Assembly (NCBI RefSeq): GCF_003148685.1
Contig: NZ_QGGR01000033.1
Span: forward strand, 1 to 64,000
Source of the DNA: Actinoplanes xinjiangensis
GTDB taxonomy: Bacteria; Actinomycetota; Actinomycetes; Mycobacteriales; Micromonosporaceae
DNA length: 64,000 nt
Direction: 5' to 3'
Shown here: positions 33,106-41,156 of the stretch, piece after piece
Numbering within the stretch: position 1 is the stretch's first letter
How the letters are laid out: every line of letters begins with the position of its first letter
Notes under the pieces: model-generated
What the model was told of the DNA's origin: nothing
Databases searched by the model: none
What the model saw: the letters and a program-made list of their open reading frames with translations, nothing else
Position numbers and translations under genes: made by a program

Positions 33106-34632
33106 TCACCCGGTGATGAACTCGTGGGTGGCCAGGAATCCGGTGCGTTCCCGGATCAGGGTGGTCAGGTTCTCCGCCTCGGTCGCGACGGCCCGGGTGT
33201 CCGCGCCGTCGACCGTGCCGATCACCGCCGTGATCGCGGTGATCGTGTTGAGGGCCGCGGCGTTGCCGAAGGTCTTGTTGAACAACTCCCGGTACGCCTT
33301 CCGGTAGACGTCGCGATAGGCGGCGCTGGCCAGAAAACGCTCCTTGAGCTGGTGACCGCTCATGAGGCCACCGCCGCCGTTCTGCGGCATCCGCATCCCC
33401 TCGGGCGGCTGGAATCCGCCGCCGCGCATGCCGCCGCCCATGCTGACCGACTGGGCCGGGTCCTGGGTGGCCGAACCGGACAGGGTGAGGTTGTAGTCCC
33501 AGCCGACGACCGAGAATCTCCTGGTGTCCAGGTCGTACCAGAGGTAGTAGTTGCGGCCGGGGCCGGCCATGTCGTCGAAGTTGACGAGCAGGTTCTGGGT
33601 GGCGACGTAGCGGGCGAACGCCTCGACGTCGACGTGGTCGCCCAGGCCGGCGTCGAACTCGGCGTCAGTGGCGCTGTTCACCCACCTGATCAGGTCGATG
33701 ACCGGCTGGAGGTCCTGACTGCCTTGGAGGTTGATCTGCTTGAAGTCGTCGGCGTACTCCGTCGGGTCGTCGCCCTGGTCGGTGAACCGGCTGCCGGCCA
33801 GGCTCTTGTAGAGCACACCCCGGTGGCCGGTGGCGGTGGCGACGGTGTCGGCGAACTCGTCGTCGGGGTGCTCGACCAGCAGCCGGGCGGTGGTGGGGCG
33901 GTCGTTGACGGTGAAGCTCGTGTAGGCGTACCTCTGGGTGATCTCGCCGGCCGCCGCGAGGACGTCGAGCGAGACCGCCTCGTTGAGCACCGCCGCGCCG
34001 CCGCCCATACCGCCGACGCGTACCGCGATCTCGCGGTGTCCCTGGTAGCGGCGTCCCTCGACGAACTCGTCGAAGCGGATCAGCCAGGGCAGGGTCTCCG
34101 GTTCCTCGGCCTTGAGCGAGGCCCGTCCGCCCATGCCGCCGCCCCCGCGGAAGCCGCCTGCGCCCTGGGGAACGGCCTGCCCCTGAGGCGCGGCCCCACC
34201 CTGGGGAGCGGCGCCTCCCCGTTGGCCGCCGCGCCGTCGGGACTCGCCGTTGCGGGTGACGCTCTGGAGGGTCGAGTTGCCCTTGAGCCGGATCCCGACG
34301 CTCGGGATGACCGTCCCGTCCAGGGTCAGGTCGGCCTCCAGATACTCCTTCTCGTCGTCGTTCCAGAAGGCGTCCAGCACCCGCTGGTAGTCGTCGTCGT
34401 GGAAGGTCAGCTTGACGCTGTGCGCCGTGGTCGCGTCGAACAGGCCGGCGGTGCCGGCGATGTTCACCGTCACCTCCTCGCCGTCCCCGGTGCCGGAACT
34501 GGTCACCAGGGGCGCGACCCGGACGGTGCCGAACACGACGGCGAACGCCAGCAGGGTCACCGCGCAGGTGGCGAGCAGTCTCCAGTAGTGCCGGACCCGT
34601 ACCGGGATCCGGTGGACCAGCCGGCGCCGCAT
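33106..34632 (-). CDS. CotH-type secretory-pathway kinase, membrane anchored
   Basis: Protein of 508 residues with one N-terminal signal anchor (about 20-42) and an extracytoplasmic CotH kinase domain. Visible elements are VGIRLKGNST in the N-lobe, LLNEAVSLDVL-like ALNEAV helix, the catalytic region ATQNLLVNFDDM, and the metal-binding motif RRFSVVGWDYNLTL. CotH proteins phosphorylate serine or threonine on secreted proteins in spore formers. A glycine/glutamine/proline-rich insert (about 130-175) and another glycine/methionine stretch near residue 400 are unlike the spore enzyme. The start overlaps the DUF4956 stop by one base (TGATG), so it is translationally coupled. Confidence 0.9.
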   Translation of the reverse strand: MRRRLVHRIPVRVRHYWRLLATCAVTLLAFAVVFGTVRVAPLVTSSGTGDGEEVTVNIAGTAGLFDATTAHSVKLTFHDDDYQRVLDAFWNDDEKEYLEADLTLDGTVIPSVGIRLKGNSTLQSVTRNGESRRRGGQRGGAAPQGGAAPQGQAVPQGAGGFRGGGGMGGRASLKAEEPETLPWLIRFDEFVEGRRYQGHREIAVRVGGMGGGAAVLNEAVSLDVLAAAGEITQRYAYTSFTVNDRPTTARLLVEHPDDEFADTVATATGHRGVLYKSLAGSRFTDQGDDPTEYADDFKQINLQGSQDLQPVIDLIRWVNSATDAEFDAGLGDHVDVEAFARYVATQNLLVNFDDMAGPGRNYYLWYDLDTRRFSVVGWDYNLTLSGSATQDPAQSVSMGGGMRGGGFQPPEGMRMPQNGGGGLMSGHQLKERFLASAAYRDVYRKAYRELFNKTFGNAAALNTITAITAVIGTVDGADTRAVATEAENLTTLIRERTGFLATHEFITG

Positions 34633-35315
34633 CAGAGGTCCGTCTGGTCGTACCCGGTCAGGACGGTGACCCGCTGTCCGCCGGTGCGCTCGCCGAGCCT
34701 GCCGATCAGCTCGCCGGGTTCGGTGCCCTTCTTCAGCCGGACCGTGTACATCAGCTCGGTCAGCGCGCCACCCCGGATCGACTCGATGCTGATCAGCTCG
34801 AATTCGCTGGTGAGGGAGATCAGCACGTCCTGGATGTTCCGGGTGTGGTCGCCGCTGCCGTCCGGCGGCACCTGCACCTTCACCACCTGGCGCTGCACGT
34901 TGGCGGCGAACCAGTTGAACCGGTACATCACCAGGATGATCAGGCTGATCGCGACGGCGGCGACGATCGCCAGGGTGTAGAAGCGGGTGCCGGCCGCCAT
35001 GCCGACGCCCATCACCAGGAAGATGAACCCGACGTCGCGGGTCTCCTTGATGGCGTTCCGGAACCGGACCACCGACAGGGCGCCGACCAGCGCGAACGCC
35101 CGGGCGATGTTGGAGCCGACGACCAGCATGATGAGGGCGATCAGCATCCCGAGGATGACGAGCGTCTGCACGTACGACTGGGAGTACGACACGTTGCGGT
35201 GGGTGAACCGGTAGACCCAGGCGATGAACGCGCTGAGCACGAACGACAGCGACAGCGCGATGGCGATGTCACCGACACTGAACGTGCCGGACAGGTCCTG
35301 TACTTCGAAGGGCAT
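34632..35315 (-). CDS. DUF4956 membrane protein
   Basis: Membrane protein of 227 residues with four helices in the first 130 residues (VGDIAIALSLSFVLSAFIAW, then LVILGMLIALIMLVVGSNIA, a third with FLVMGVGMAAG, and AIVAAVAISLIILVMYRF). A soluble ferredoxin-like C-terminal domain follows. SVVRFRNAIKETRD is a strongly conserved DUF4956 signature. The function is unknown. It lies two bases downstream of the VTC gene and overlaps CotH, a gene trio seen widely in bacteria. A channel or transfer role for polyphosphate across the membrane is a guess from context. Confidence 0.9.
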   Translation of the reverse strand: MPFEVQDLSGTFSVGDIAIALSLSFVLSAFIAWVYRFTHRNVSYSQSYVQTLVILGMLIALIMLVVGSNIARAFALVGALSVVRFRNAIKETRDVGFIFLVMGVGMAAGTRFYTLAIVAAVAISLIILVMYRFNWFAANVQRQVVKVQVPPDGSGDHTRNIQDVLISLTSEFELISIESIRGGALTELMYTVRLKKGTEPGELIGRLGERTGGQRVTVLTGYDQTDL

Positions 35316-35317
35316 GG

Positions 35318-36082
35318 TCAGACCTCGACGGTTTCGGTGTCAGGGATGTGGAAGATCGAGCGCGGAGCCCGGCCGAAGGCCTCCACGCTCTGGCAGTACT
35401 TGGAGACCCGCACGATCGACAGGTTCATCCGGGCGGCCAGATCGGTGAGCCAGTACGGCACCCGCTCATCGGCCTTGAACTCGACCACCGTCAGGCGGGC
35501 CGGCACGATCAGCCGGTTCTCCGCGTCGGCGGCGAAGTGGAAGTCCCGGTCCCGGCCGCGGACCCGGTGGTCGAGGGTGACGCGCAGACCCACGTCGGCG
35601 TCCCGGCCGACGTACGCCTCCCGCTGGTAGCCGGTCATCGCGACCGGCCGCAGGTCGAGCACCGAGATCAGCCCCAGGACCTCCTCCAGGAAGGCCGCCT
35701 GCCCGGGCTCGTGCTCGATCATCCGCCGGCCGTCGCACAGTTCCCGGGCCCGGTGGTACGGCAGCGCCACCCGCCGTTTCTGGGTGACCCGGTTGACCCG
35801 CTGCTTGATCTCGACGTGCACCTCGGTGTCGTCACCGACGTCGTCACGGTCGCCGTAGTGGCGGATCCGCAGTTTCCGGCGGAACTTCAGGCCCTCGATC
35901 TTCTCCCAGTAGAACCGCAGGTCACGGGTGTCGTAGTAGGTGCTCCACACCCCGTAGCCACGGTCGGTGCCATGGCTGTCGGCATCCATCCGGGCGACCA
36001 GCTCCCGGCGCAGTTCCGGGACCCGGTCACTGGGCAGCAGGTACTTGATCTCGTACCGGTTGAACGAGTGCAGGGACGTCAT
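35318..36082 (-). CDS. VTC-domain polyphosphate polymerase-like protein
   Basis: Cytoplasmic protein of 254 residues with the tunnel fold of the yeast Vtc4 catalytic domain. Basic and acidic tunnel residues are visible as YEIKYLLP, RRKLRIRHYG, EVHVEIKQRV and LTVVEFKADERVPYW, with a downstream K in RVSKYCQS. VTC enzymes make polyphosphate from ATP and feed it across a membrane. This bacterial form has no SPX domain or helices, so membrane coupling would come from the adjacent DUF4956 protein. It starts the operon; the 176 bp upstream separate it from a divergent truncated kinase. Confidence 0.92.
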   Translation of the reverse strand: MTSLHSFNRYEIKYLLPSDRVPELRRELVARMDADSHGTDRGYGVWSTYYDTRDLRFYWEKIEGLKFRRKLRIRHYGDRDDVGDDTEVHVEIKQRVNRVTQKRRVALPYHRARELCDGRRMIEHEPGQAAFLEEVLGLISVLDLRPVAMTGYQREAYVGRDADVGLRVTLDHRVRGRDRDFHFAADAENRLIVPARLTVVEFKADERVPYWLTDLAARMNLSIVRVSKYCQSVEAFGRAPRSIFHIPDTETVEV

Positions 36083-36258
36083 GCCCCATATCTATGGACA
36101 GCGAGAACAGAGCCAGCTCGATGAACCCTGTGAATCTCATGGGAACGACAGATGAACCCCAGGTGGACCGGGGTGTGATTACTTCAGCGGCGGTACCGGC
36201 CGGTATCGCCGCTGGATGACGCCCCGCCCCCGGCGCGGGCACTACCGTTGACCAGGCC

Positions 36259-36720
36259 ATGATCAGCCGACACCCGCACGCGTTCGACCTCGCACTGGCC
36301 ACCGTGCTCACCTGCGGCGCCTTCGGCCTCCATCAGATGACCGCCGCCCGGATCCCGACGCCGCCGCTCACCACGGCCGACCTCCTCGGCGCGGTGCCGG
36401 CCTTCCTGGCGATCGCCGGGCGGCGCCGACGGCCGCGGGCGGTGCTGCTCACGGTGACCGCCGGGCTGGTCGGGCACTACAGCGCCACCCAGCACGGGCA
36501 CCCCCTCCTCGTGCTGGCGATCGGGATCGTCGCGTACACCGTCGCCGCCGAGACCGACCGGCGCACCACCCTTCTGCTCGCCGCCGGCTGCGGCACCGCC
36601 GTCTACGTGGGCAACGCCGTCGCCCACGCCCACCCGGTCTCCCTCCAGAGCCTGCCGACACTCACCTTCATCTCGTGGCTGGCCCCTACCGCTGTCTCAA
36701 AGGCCGCGAGACAACGGTGA
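36259..36720 (+). pseudogene. Truncated sensor-kinase N-terminus, cut at a palindromic repeat
   Basis: The frame encodes up to 153 residues, with about four helices (AFDLALATVLTCGAFGLHQM, LLGAVPAFLAIAGRRRRPRA, LLVLAIGIVAYTVAAET, LLLAAGCGTAVYVGNAVAHA). This resembles the N-terminal membrane part of NarL-type histidine kinases. The native sequence ends near LTFISW, and the last 14 codons and the stop come from palindromic unit C1. No dimerisation or ATPase domain follows. It could still give a small membrane protein, but truncation at the repeat boundary is the simpler reading. Confidence 0.55.
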
Positions 36721-36792
36721 CAGCCAGCCGGATCTTCCTGGCTGGTTCCCACCGCTGCCTCGAAGACCGCGAGACAACGGTGACAGCCAGCC
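36677..36792. repeat. Palindromic repeat array C, two 53-bp units at 63-bp period
   Basis: Units at 36677-36729 and 36740-36792, 63 bp apart. Both right arms read GAGACAACGG instead of GAGACAGCGG. Unit C1 provides the final codons and stop of the truncated kinase gene, so the array coincides with a gene break. Confidence 0.9.
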
Positions 36793-37249
36793 GGGGAGAT
36801 CGGCGGCCACCGGCGTGCGCTGAAAACAGACACGCCGCTTGCGAATTCGCGTCGCCGGGGGGACCGTTCGGATGCGTGCGCCGAGGGGGACGGCAATGTG
36901 CGGACCGGGGCTCATCGTGAGCGGCGATGGGTGCACACGATCGGCGATCGTGTGCGTTCACCAGCATCATTACGATGATCAGGTCGCACGGTCCGGTATA
37001 CGTGGACGCTCATCGTTGCTATGGCGACGGTCAGAGCTCACGATGCGGCTGTGTGTACTCCGGTAGTCGTTGTGAACAGCTCGACTGCTGGGCCAGACGG
37101 GAGGAGTGCCCGGACGAGACGCATGGGCTGAGGAGCAAGTTTGTCAGCCGGCTCACGCCGGCAACAGCCGCATGAGCCACGTCAACACGAGTTTGTCTGC
37201 ATGAGTTCGTCAGCAGCGAGTTGGTCGGCCGGTGCAGGCCGGCGGGCGG
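36793..37249. other. 457-bp gene-free stretch with operator-like palindrome
   Basis: No convincing coding frame. The base composition is lower in GC than in surrounding genes. It holds a perfect palindrome at 36933-36955 (arms GCACACGATCG and CGATCGTGTGC around one base) and a nearby smaller one (CATCAT-TAC-GATGAT, about 36963-36977). Repeated GAGTTTGTC/GAGTTCGTC-like words occur near 37180-37220. It lies after the truncated kinase and before the end of the GNAT gene. Confidence 0.6.
36933..36955. promoter_or_regulatory. Perfect 11-1-11 palindrome, possible regulator site
   Basis: GCACACGATCG, one central G, then CGATCGTGTGC. The perfect symmetry and size suit a dimeric repressor. No start codon follows closely on either strand, so the controlled gene is unclear; it may be left over from a deleted gene. 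Confidence 0.4.
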
Positions 37250-37828
37250 TTACTGCCGCATGATCCAGGTCTGCAGCGGGTCGGGGAACTCGGCCACCAC
37301 CTCCCAGCCCGCACGGCGGTACAGCTCGACGTTCGCCGGATTGCTGGTCTCCAGGAAGGCGGGCAGGCCGTCCTCGGTGGCCCGGCGCAGACCGGCGGCC
37401 ATCACCGCACGGCCGAGCCGCCGGCCCGCTGCCGCCGGGTGGGTGCCCAGCACGCCGAGGTACCAGAACGGCTCGTCCGGGAGAGCCGCGTGCAGAGCGT
37501 CGTCGTAGGCCGCCATCCGCTCCCGGCCTACGGGCGACAGGGCCATCTCGGTGGCCGGGACGTCTCCGCCGCCGGGCGGCTCCCAGATCGCGGTCGACAC
37601 ACCGCCTTCGATCGTCCAGATGGTCGACCTGTGGACCCGTTTGTCGAAGAGGTGCCCGAAGAAGACCGGAGCGCCCCGGCGGTAGTCGTCGTCGCCGGGG
37701 AACAGGAACCGCAGCACCGGGTCGCCGGGAAACGCCGCCACCAGCGAACTCACGATGCGCTCACGGTCGGCGGGTCCCGCCACCGTGATCTCAGAGATGT
37801 CAGTCACGACATGGACCCTATCCGCCAC
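37250..37828 (-). CDS. GNAT family N-acetyltransferase
   Basis: Protein of 192 residues with the GNAT fold. The acetyl-CoA loop is seen in GVLGTHPAAAGRRLGRAVMAAG (R/Q-x-x-G-x-A replaced by GRRLGRA). ETSNPANVELYRRAGWEVV is the typical beta6-alpha4 end. FWYLGVLG is the central strand. The substrate is unknown. The length is ordinary. A few codons at the N-terminus are uncertain (ATG 37828 or GTG shortly after). The upstream 449 bp, shared with the divergent PAS-GAF kinase, contain 29-bp tandem repeats. Confidence 0.88.
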   Translation of the reverse strand: MADRVHVVTDISEITVAGPADRERIVSSLVAAFPGDPVLRFLFPGDDDYRRGAPVFFGHLFDKRVHRSTIWTIEGGVSTAIWEPPGGGDVPATEMALSPVGRERMAAYDDALHAALPDEPFWYLGVLGTHPAAAGRRLGRAVMAAGLRRATEDGLPAFLETSNPANVELYRRAGWEVVAEFPDPLQTWIMRQ

Positions 37829-38072
37829 GTCGTCCTAGGAGGCTAGCCTCTTGCTCCGCGCGGGGCCGCCTCGGGAACGACGCCGGACTCCGGCAGCCGA
37901 GGAGGCGGGCGGACAAATCGACAGCTGCGTCGGCCTCCCGGAGGCGAGCGATCTGGAGGCCGGCGTTGTCGTCGACCGGGATGGTCGGGCCGCTCCTCTC
38001 GCCCCCGTCGCGGCGCGTTCGGCGTCGTGGGCCTCCTGCAGGCGGACAGGAACGGCCCGGCGGCGGCCTCGA

Positions 38073-38217
38073 TACCGGAGTTGTCCCCGTCCCGGGCCTC
38101 GATACCGGAGTGTCCCCGTCGCAGGGCGCCGTACCGGAGTGTCCCCGTCGCAGGGCGCCGTACCGGAGTGTCCCCGTCGCGGGGCGCGATACCGGAGTGT
38201 CCCCGTCGCGGGGGCCG
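38073..38217. repeat. Five tandem 29-bp repeats upstream of a sensor kinase
   Basis: Copies start at 38073, 38103, 38132, 38161 and 38190 with the core TACCGGAGTGTCCCCGTCGC. The second and third copies are identical; the first is 30 bp. Each has a small CCCCGTCGCGGGG-type hairpin in the later copies. They fill the 5' region of the kinase gene starting at 38278. Confidence 0.9.
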
Positions 38218-38277
38218 CCCGCGCCTGCGCGGTGGCACACCTCAGTGGTCGCGTTCAGTTGCCGATCGGTTCCGGTG

Positions 38278-40740
38278 ATGGCGACGCACCGGCAGGACCT
38301 GGCCTCCGTCCCGGAGGACACGCTGCGGACCGAGCGCGACGAGGCGCTGCGGACCGCGGCGCGGCTGCGCGCCGTGCTGGACTGCGCCCATGACGCGTTC
38401 ATCTCGATGGACGCCGCGGGCCGGGTGACGGCCTGGAACACGGCCGCCGAGCAGCTCTTCGGGTGGACCGGTGAGGAGGCCGTCGGCCGGCTCGCGACCG
38501 AACTCATGATCCCGCCGCGGCTGCGCGAGGCCCATGATGCCGGGATGGCCAGGGTTCGGCGGACCGGGATCTCCGAGTTGTCCGGGCGCCGGCTGGAGCT
38601 GACCGCCGTCGACCGCAACGACCGGGAGTTCCCGGTCGAGATGACGCTCCAGCTCCAGCACGATCGGGGCGAGCCGATCTTCCACGCGTTCCTGCACGAC
38701 ATCACGGCGCGGACCACCGCACGGACCGAGCTGCGGCAGGAGCGGGCGTTCCTCCAGGCACTGCTGAACAGCCTGGACACCGGGGTGGCGGCATGTGACA
38801 GCGAGGGGCGGCTGGCCCAGTTCAACCCGGCGATGCGGGAGATCCACGGGCTGGGGCCGCTGCCGGTCGCGGCGGACTCGTGGGCACCGGCCCGGCATCT
38901 GGTCGCGGCGGACGGGCGTACCCCGTTGGAGCCGGATCAGGTGCCGCTGGCCCGTGCGTGGGCCGGGGAGACGGTGCAGCACGAGGAGGTGGTGGTGTGC
39001 GCGCCGGACCGGCCGCCGCGCCGGTTCCTGGCCAACGCCCGTCCGATCGACGCCACCGACGGCCGCCGCCTCGGTGCGGTCGTGGCGATGCACGAGATCA
39101 CCGACACGTACCGGGCCGAGATGCTGCGCCGTTGCCGGCACGCGGTCACCGAGGGGCTCGCCGAGGCGGTCACCGCGCGGGAGGCGGCGATGGCCGCGGC
39201 CACCGCGGTCGCCGGTGGGTTCGGCTGGGCGTGCGCCGAGTACTGGGAGGTCGACGAGGAGCGGCACCGGATCGTACGGGCCGGATCGTGGCACCGCGAC
39301 GGGATCGACCTGGCCGGGTTCACCGGACCCGCGCCGCTCACCTTCAGCATCGGGCAGGGTGTGCCCGGGGCGGTCTGGGAGCGGGCCGCCGACATCTGGA
39401 CCAACGACCTGCTCGGTGACCTGATCGACCCGGGGCGGCTGCCGCTCGGGCACCGGCTGGGACTGCGTGCGGCGATCGGCATGCCGGTGCACTGCGGCAT
39501 CGGGGTGGCCGGGGCGCTGGTGTTCTTCGCCGACACCCCGGTCGGCCGGGACGACGACATCCTCGCTCTGCTGCGCGACATCGCGGCGCGGACCGGCCGG
39601 TACGTGGAACGCCGTCGCGCCGAGGAGCTGAACCTGGCCCTGGCCGCCGCCCGGCGCGACTTCAACCGGGTGATCGAGCTGGTCAACGACTGTGTGTGGA
39701 GCGTCCGGTTCGAGCCGCCGGACGGGTGGCACCGGCTCTACGTCAGCCCCGGCGAATACGGCGTCTTCGGCGGGCAGCTGCCGTCCTCGGACACGTTCGC
39801 CCACGTGATGACCGAGCACATCCACCCCGACGACCTGCCGCAGTTCCGGCACTACCAGCAGGAGATGGCGGCCGGCCGGGCCGCCGAGTTCGAGTGCCGG
39901 TTCACCGGCTTCGACGGGGTCGTCCGCTGGGTGTGGTGCCGGGGCTTCCCCCGTTCCGAGGACGGGGTGCTCTACCTCGACGGGATCGCCACGAACGTCA
40001 CCGAGCGGCGGGAGATGGCCGACCAGCGGGAGCTGCTGCTCGCCCGGGAACAGGAGCAGGTCCGCCGGCTGCGGGAGCTGGACCGGATGAAGGACGAGCT
40101 GGTCGCGGTGGTCAGCCACGAGATGCGCAACCCGATCGCGATCATCGCGGCCTACACCGACTCGCTGCTGGAGGAGCCGGAGTTCGCCGGGCGCACCGAA
40201 CTCGGCGCGATCGAGCGCACCAGCGCCCATCTGCTGCACCTGGTCGAGGACCTGCTCGATCTGGCCCGTTTCGAGACCGGGCCGGCACTGCTGGACCCGC
40301 GGCCGTTGCGCCTGGACCGGCTGCTGCGCCAGGCGGTCGAGGAGCACCGGATCACCGCCCAGGTCGACCTGGTCGCCGAGATCGGGCCGCTACCGGTGGT
40401 CTCCGGGGAGTCGGCGCGGCTGCGGCAGGTGGTGGACAACCTTCTCTCGAACGCAATCAAGTACACACCGCCGGGCGGGACGGTCACGGTCGGGGCGTAC
40501 GCCGACCGGGAGGCCGTCACCGTCGACGTGACCGACACCGGCATCGGCATCCCGGTCGAGCAGTACCCGAAGCTGTTCACCCGGTTCTTCCGGGCCAGTA
40601 CCGCGGTGGAGCGCAAGATCAAGGGAACCGGGCTGGGACTGGCCGTCACCAAGGCGGTCGTCGAGGCGCACGGCGGGACGATCGCGGCCGCGCCGGGGCC
40701 GGGCGGCGGGACCCGGTTCACCGTGACGCTGCCGCGATGA
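38278..40740 (+). CDS. Cytoplasmic sensor kinase: PAS-PAS-GAF-PAS-histidine kinase
   Basis: 820 residues with no membrane helix. PAS 1 (about 25-145, ISMDAAGRVTAWNTAAEQLF), PAS 2 (about 155-270), a GAF-like domain (about 280-435, containing FSIGQGVPGAVWERA and IGMPVHCGIGVAGALVFF) and PAS 3 (about 450-575, with PAC-type FRHYQQEMAAGRAAEFECRF) precede the kinase. The H box is VVSHEMRNPIAIIAAY and the ATPase has NLLSNAIKYT, DTGIGIP and GTGLGLAVT. The signal and partner regulator are unknown; no response regulator is adjacent. The ATG lacks a clear binding site, and the open frame runs upstream through the 29-bp repeats, which are not credible coding sequence. Confidence 0.9.
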   Translation: MATHRQDLASVPEDTLRTERDEALRTAARLRAVLDCAHDAFISMDAAGRVTAWNTAAEQLFGWTGEEAVGRLATELMIPPRLREAHDAGMARVRRTGISELSGRRLELTAVDRNDREFPVEMTLQLQHDRGEPIFHAFLHDITARTTARTELRQERAFLQALLNSLDTGVAACDSEGRLAQFNPAMREIHGLGPLPVAADSWAPARHLVAADGRTPLEPDQVPLARAWAGETVQHEEVVVCAPDRPPRRFLANARPIDATDGRRLGAVVAMHEITDTYRAEMLRRCRHAVTEGLAEAVTAREAAMAAATAVAGGFGWACAEYWEVDEERHRIVRAGSWHRDGIDLAGFTGPAPLTFSIGQGVPGAVWERAADIWTNDLLGDLIDPGRLPLGHRLGLRAAIGMPVHCGIGVAGALVFFADTPVGRDDDILALLRDIAARTGRYVERRRAEELNLALAAARRDFNRVIELVNDCVWSVRFEPPDGWHRLYVSPGEYGVFGGQLPSSDTFAHVMTEHIHPDDLPQFRHYQQEMAAGRAAEFECRFTGFDGVVRWVWCRGFPRSEDGVLYLDGIATNVTERREMADQRELLLAREQEQVRRLRELDRMKDELVAVVSHEMRNPIAIIAAYTDSLLEEPEFAGRTELGAIERTSAHLLHLVEDLLDLARFETGPALLDPRPLRLDRLLRQAVEEHRITAQVDLVAEIGPLPVVSGESARLRQVVDNLLSNAIKYTPPGGTVTVGAYADREAVTVDVTDTGIGIPVEQYPKLFTRFFRASTAVERKIKGTGLGLAVTKAVVEAHGGTIAAAPGPGGGTRFTVTLPR

Positions 40741-40915
40741 GAGCCCGTCCGGTCGGGCTGCGCGGCGTCTTCGCGGCAGGCGGCCGGAGCAGACCTCGTC
40801 CACCACGGATCGGCGACCGTTCTGCAACCGGCGCTTTCTCAAGGTCCTCAGCAGGCGTCCGATGAGCAGGGCAACGGCCGCCACGGAGGGTGGCCTTCAT
40901 GAGTGAGGACAGCCC

Positions 40916-41098
40916 GTGGACCGGTTCAAGCTGCTCATCGGATCCCTGCGCGCCGGCCACCACTCGGACGAGGGCGCCACGATCGTCGAGTACTCGCTCC
41001 TGGTCGGCCTCATCGCGATAACGCTCATCATCGGGTTCCGCGCGCTCGAGACCGACATCGCGGGCCTGTTCAGCCGGGTCATGAACACCCTTACGTGA
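40916..41098 (+). CDS. Flp/Fap-type pilin
   Basis: Small protein of 60 residues: a short basic N-terminus, then GATIVEYSLLVGLIAITLII, the class IVb Flp pilin core with its glutamate five residues after the glycine cleavage site. A short C-terminal tail follows. The GTG has GAGGA six bases upstream. No prepilin peptidase, TadA ATPase or Tad secretion gene lies in the window, so it is an orphan that would need a tad locus elsewhere. Confidence 0.88.
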   Translation: MDRFKLLIGSLRAGHHSDEGATIVEYSLLVGLIAITLIIGFRALETDIAGLFSRVMNTLT

Positions 41099-41156
41099 CC
41101 CACGGCCCGTCACCGGCACGGTGACCCGGCGGCATCCGCCCGGGGCCGCGGTGAGC

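Noticed and set aside
32680..34980. Plus-strand frame of 766 codons
   Set aside because: It overlaps the end of the P-type ATPase and is antisense to CotH and DUF4956; shadow frame.
38073..38217. CRISPR array at the 29-bp repeats
   Set aside because: Repeats are head-to-tail with no unique spacers; this is a simple tandem repeat.
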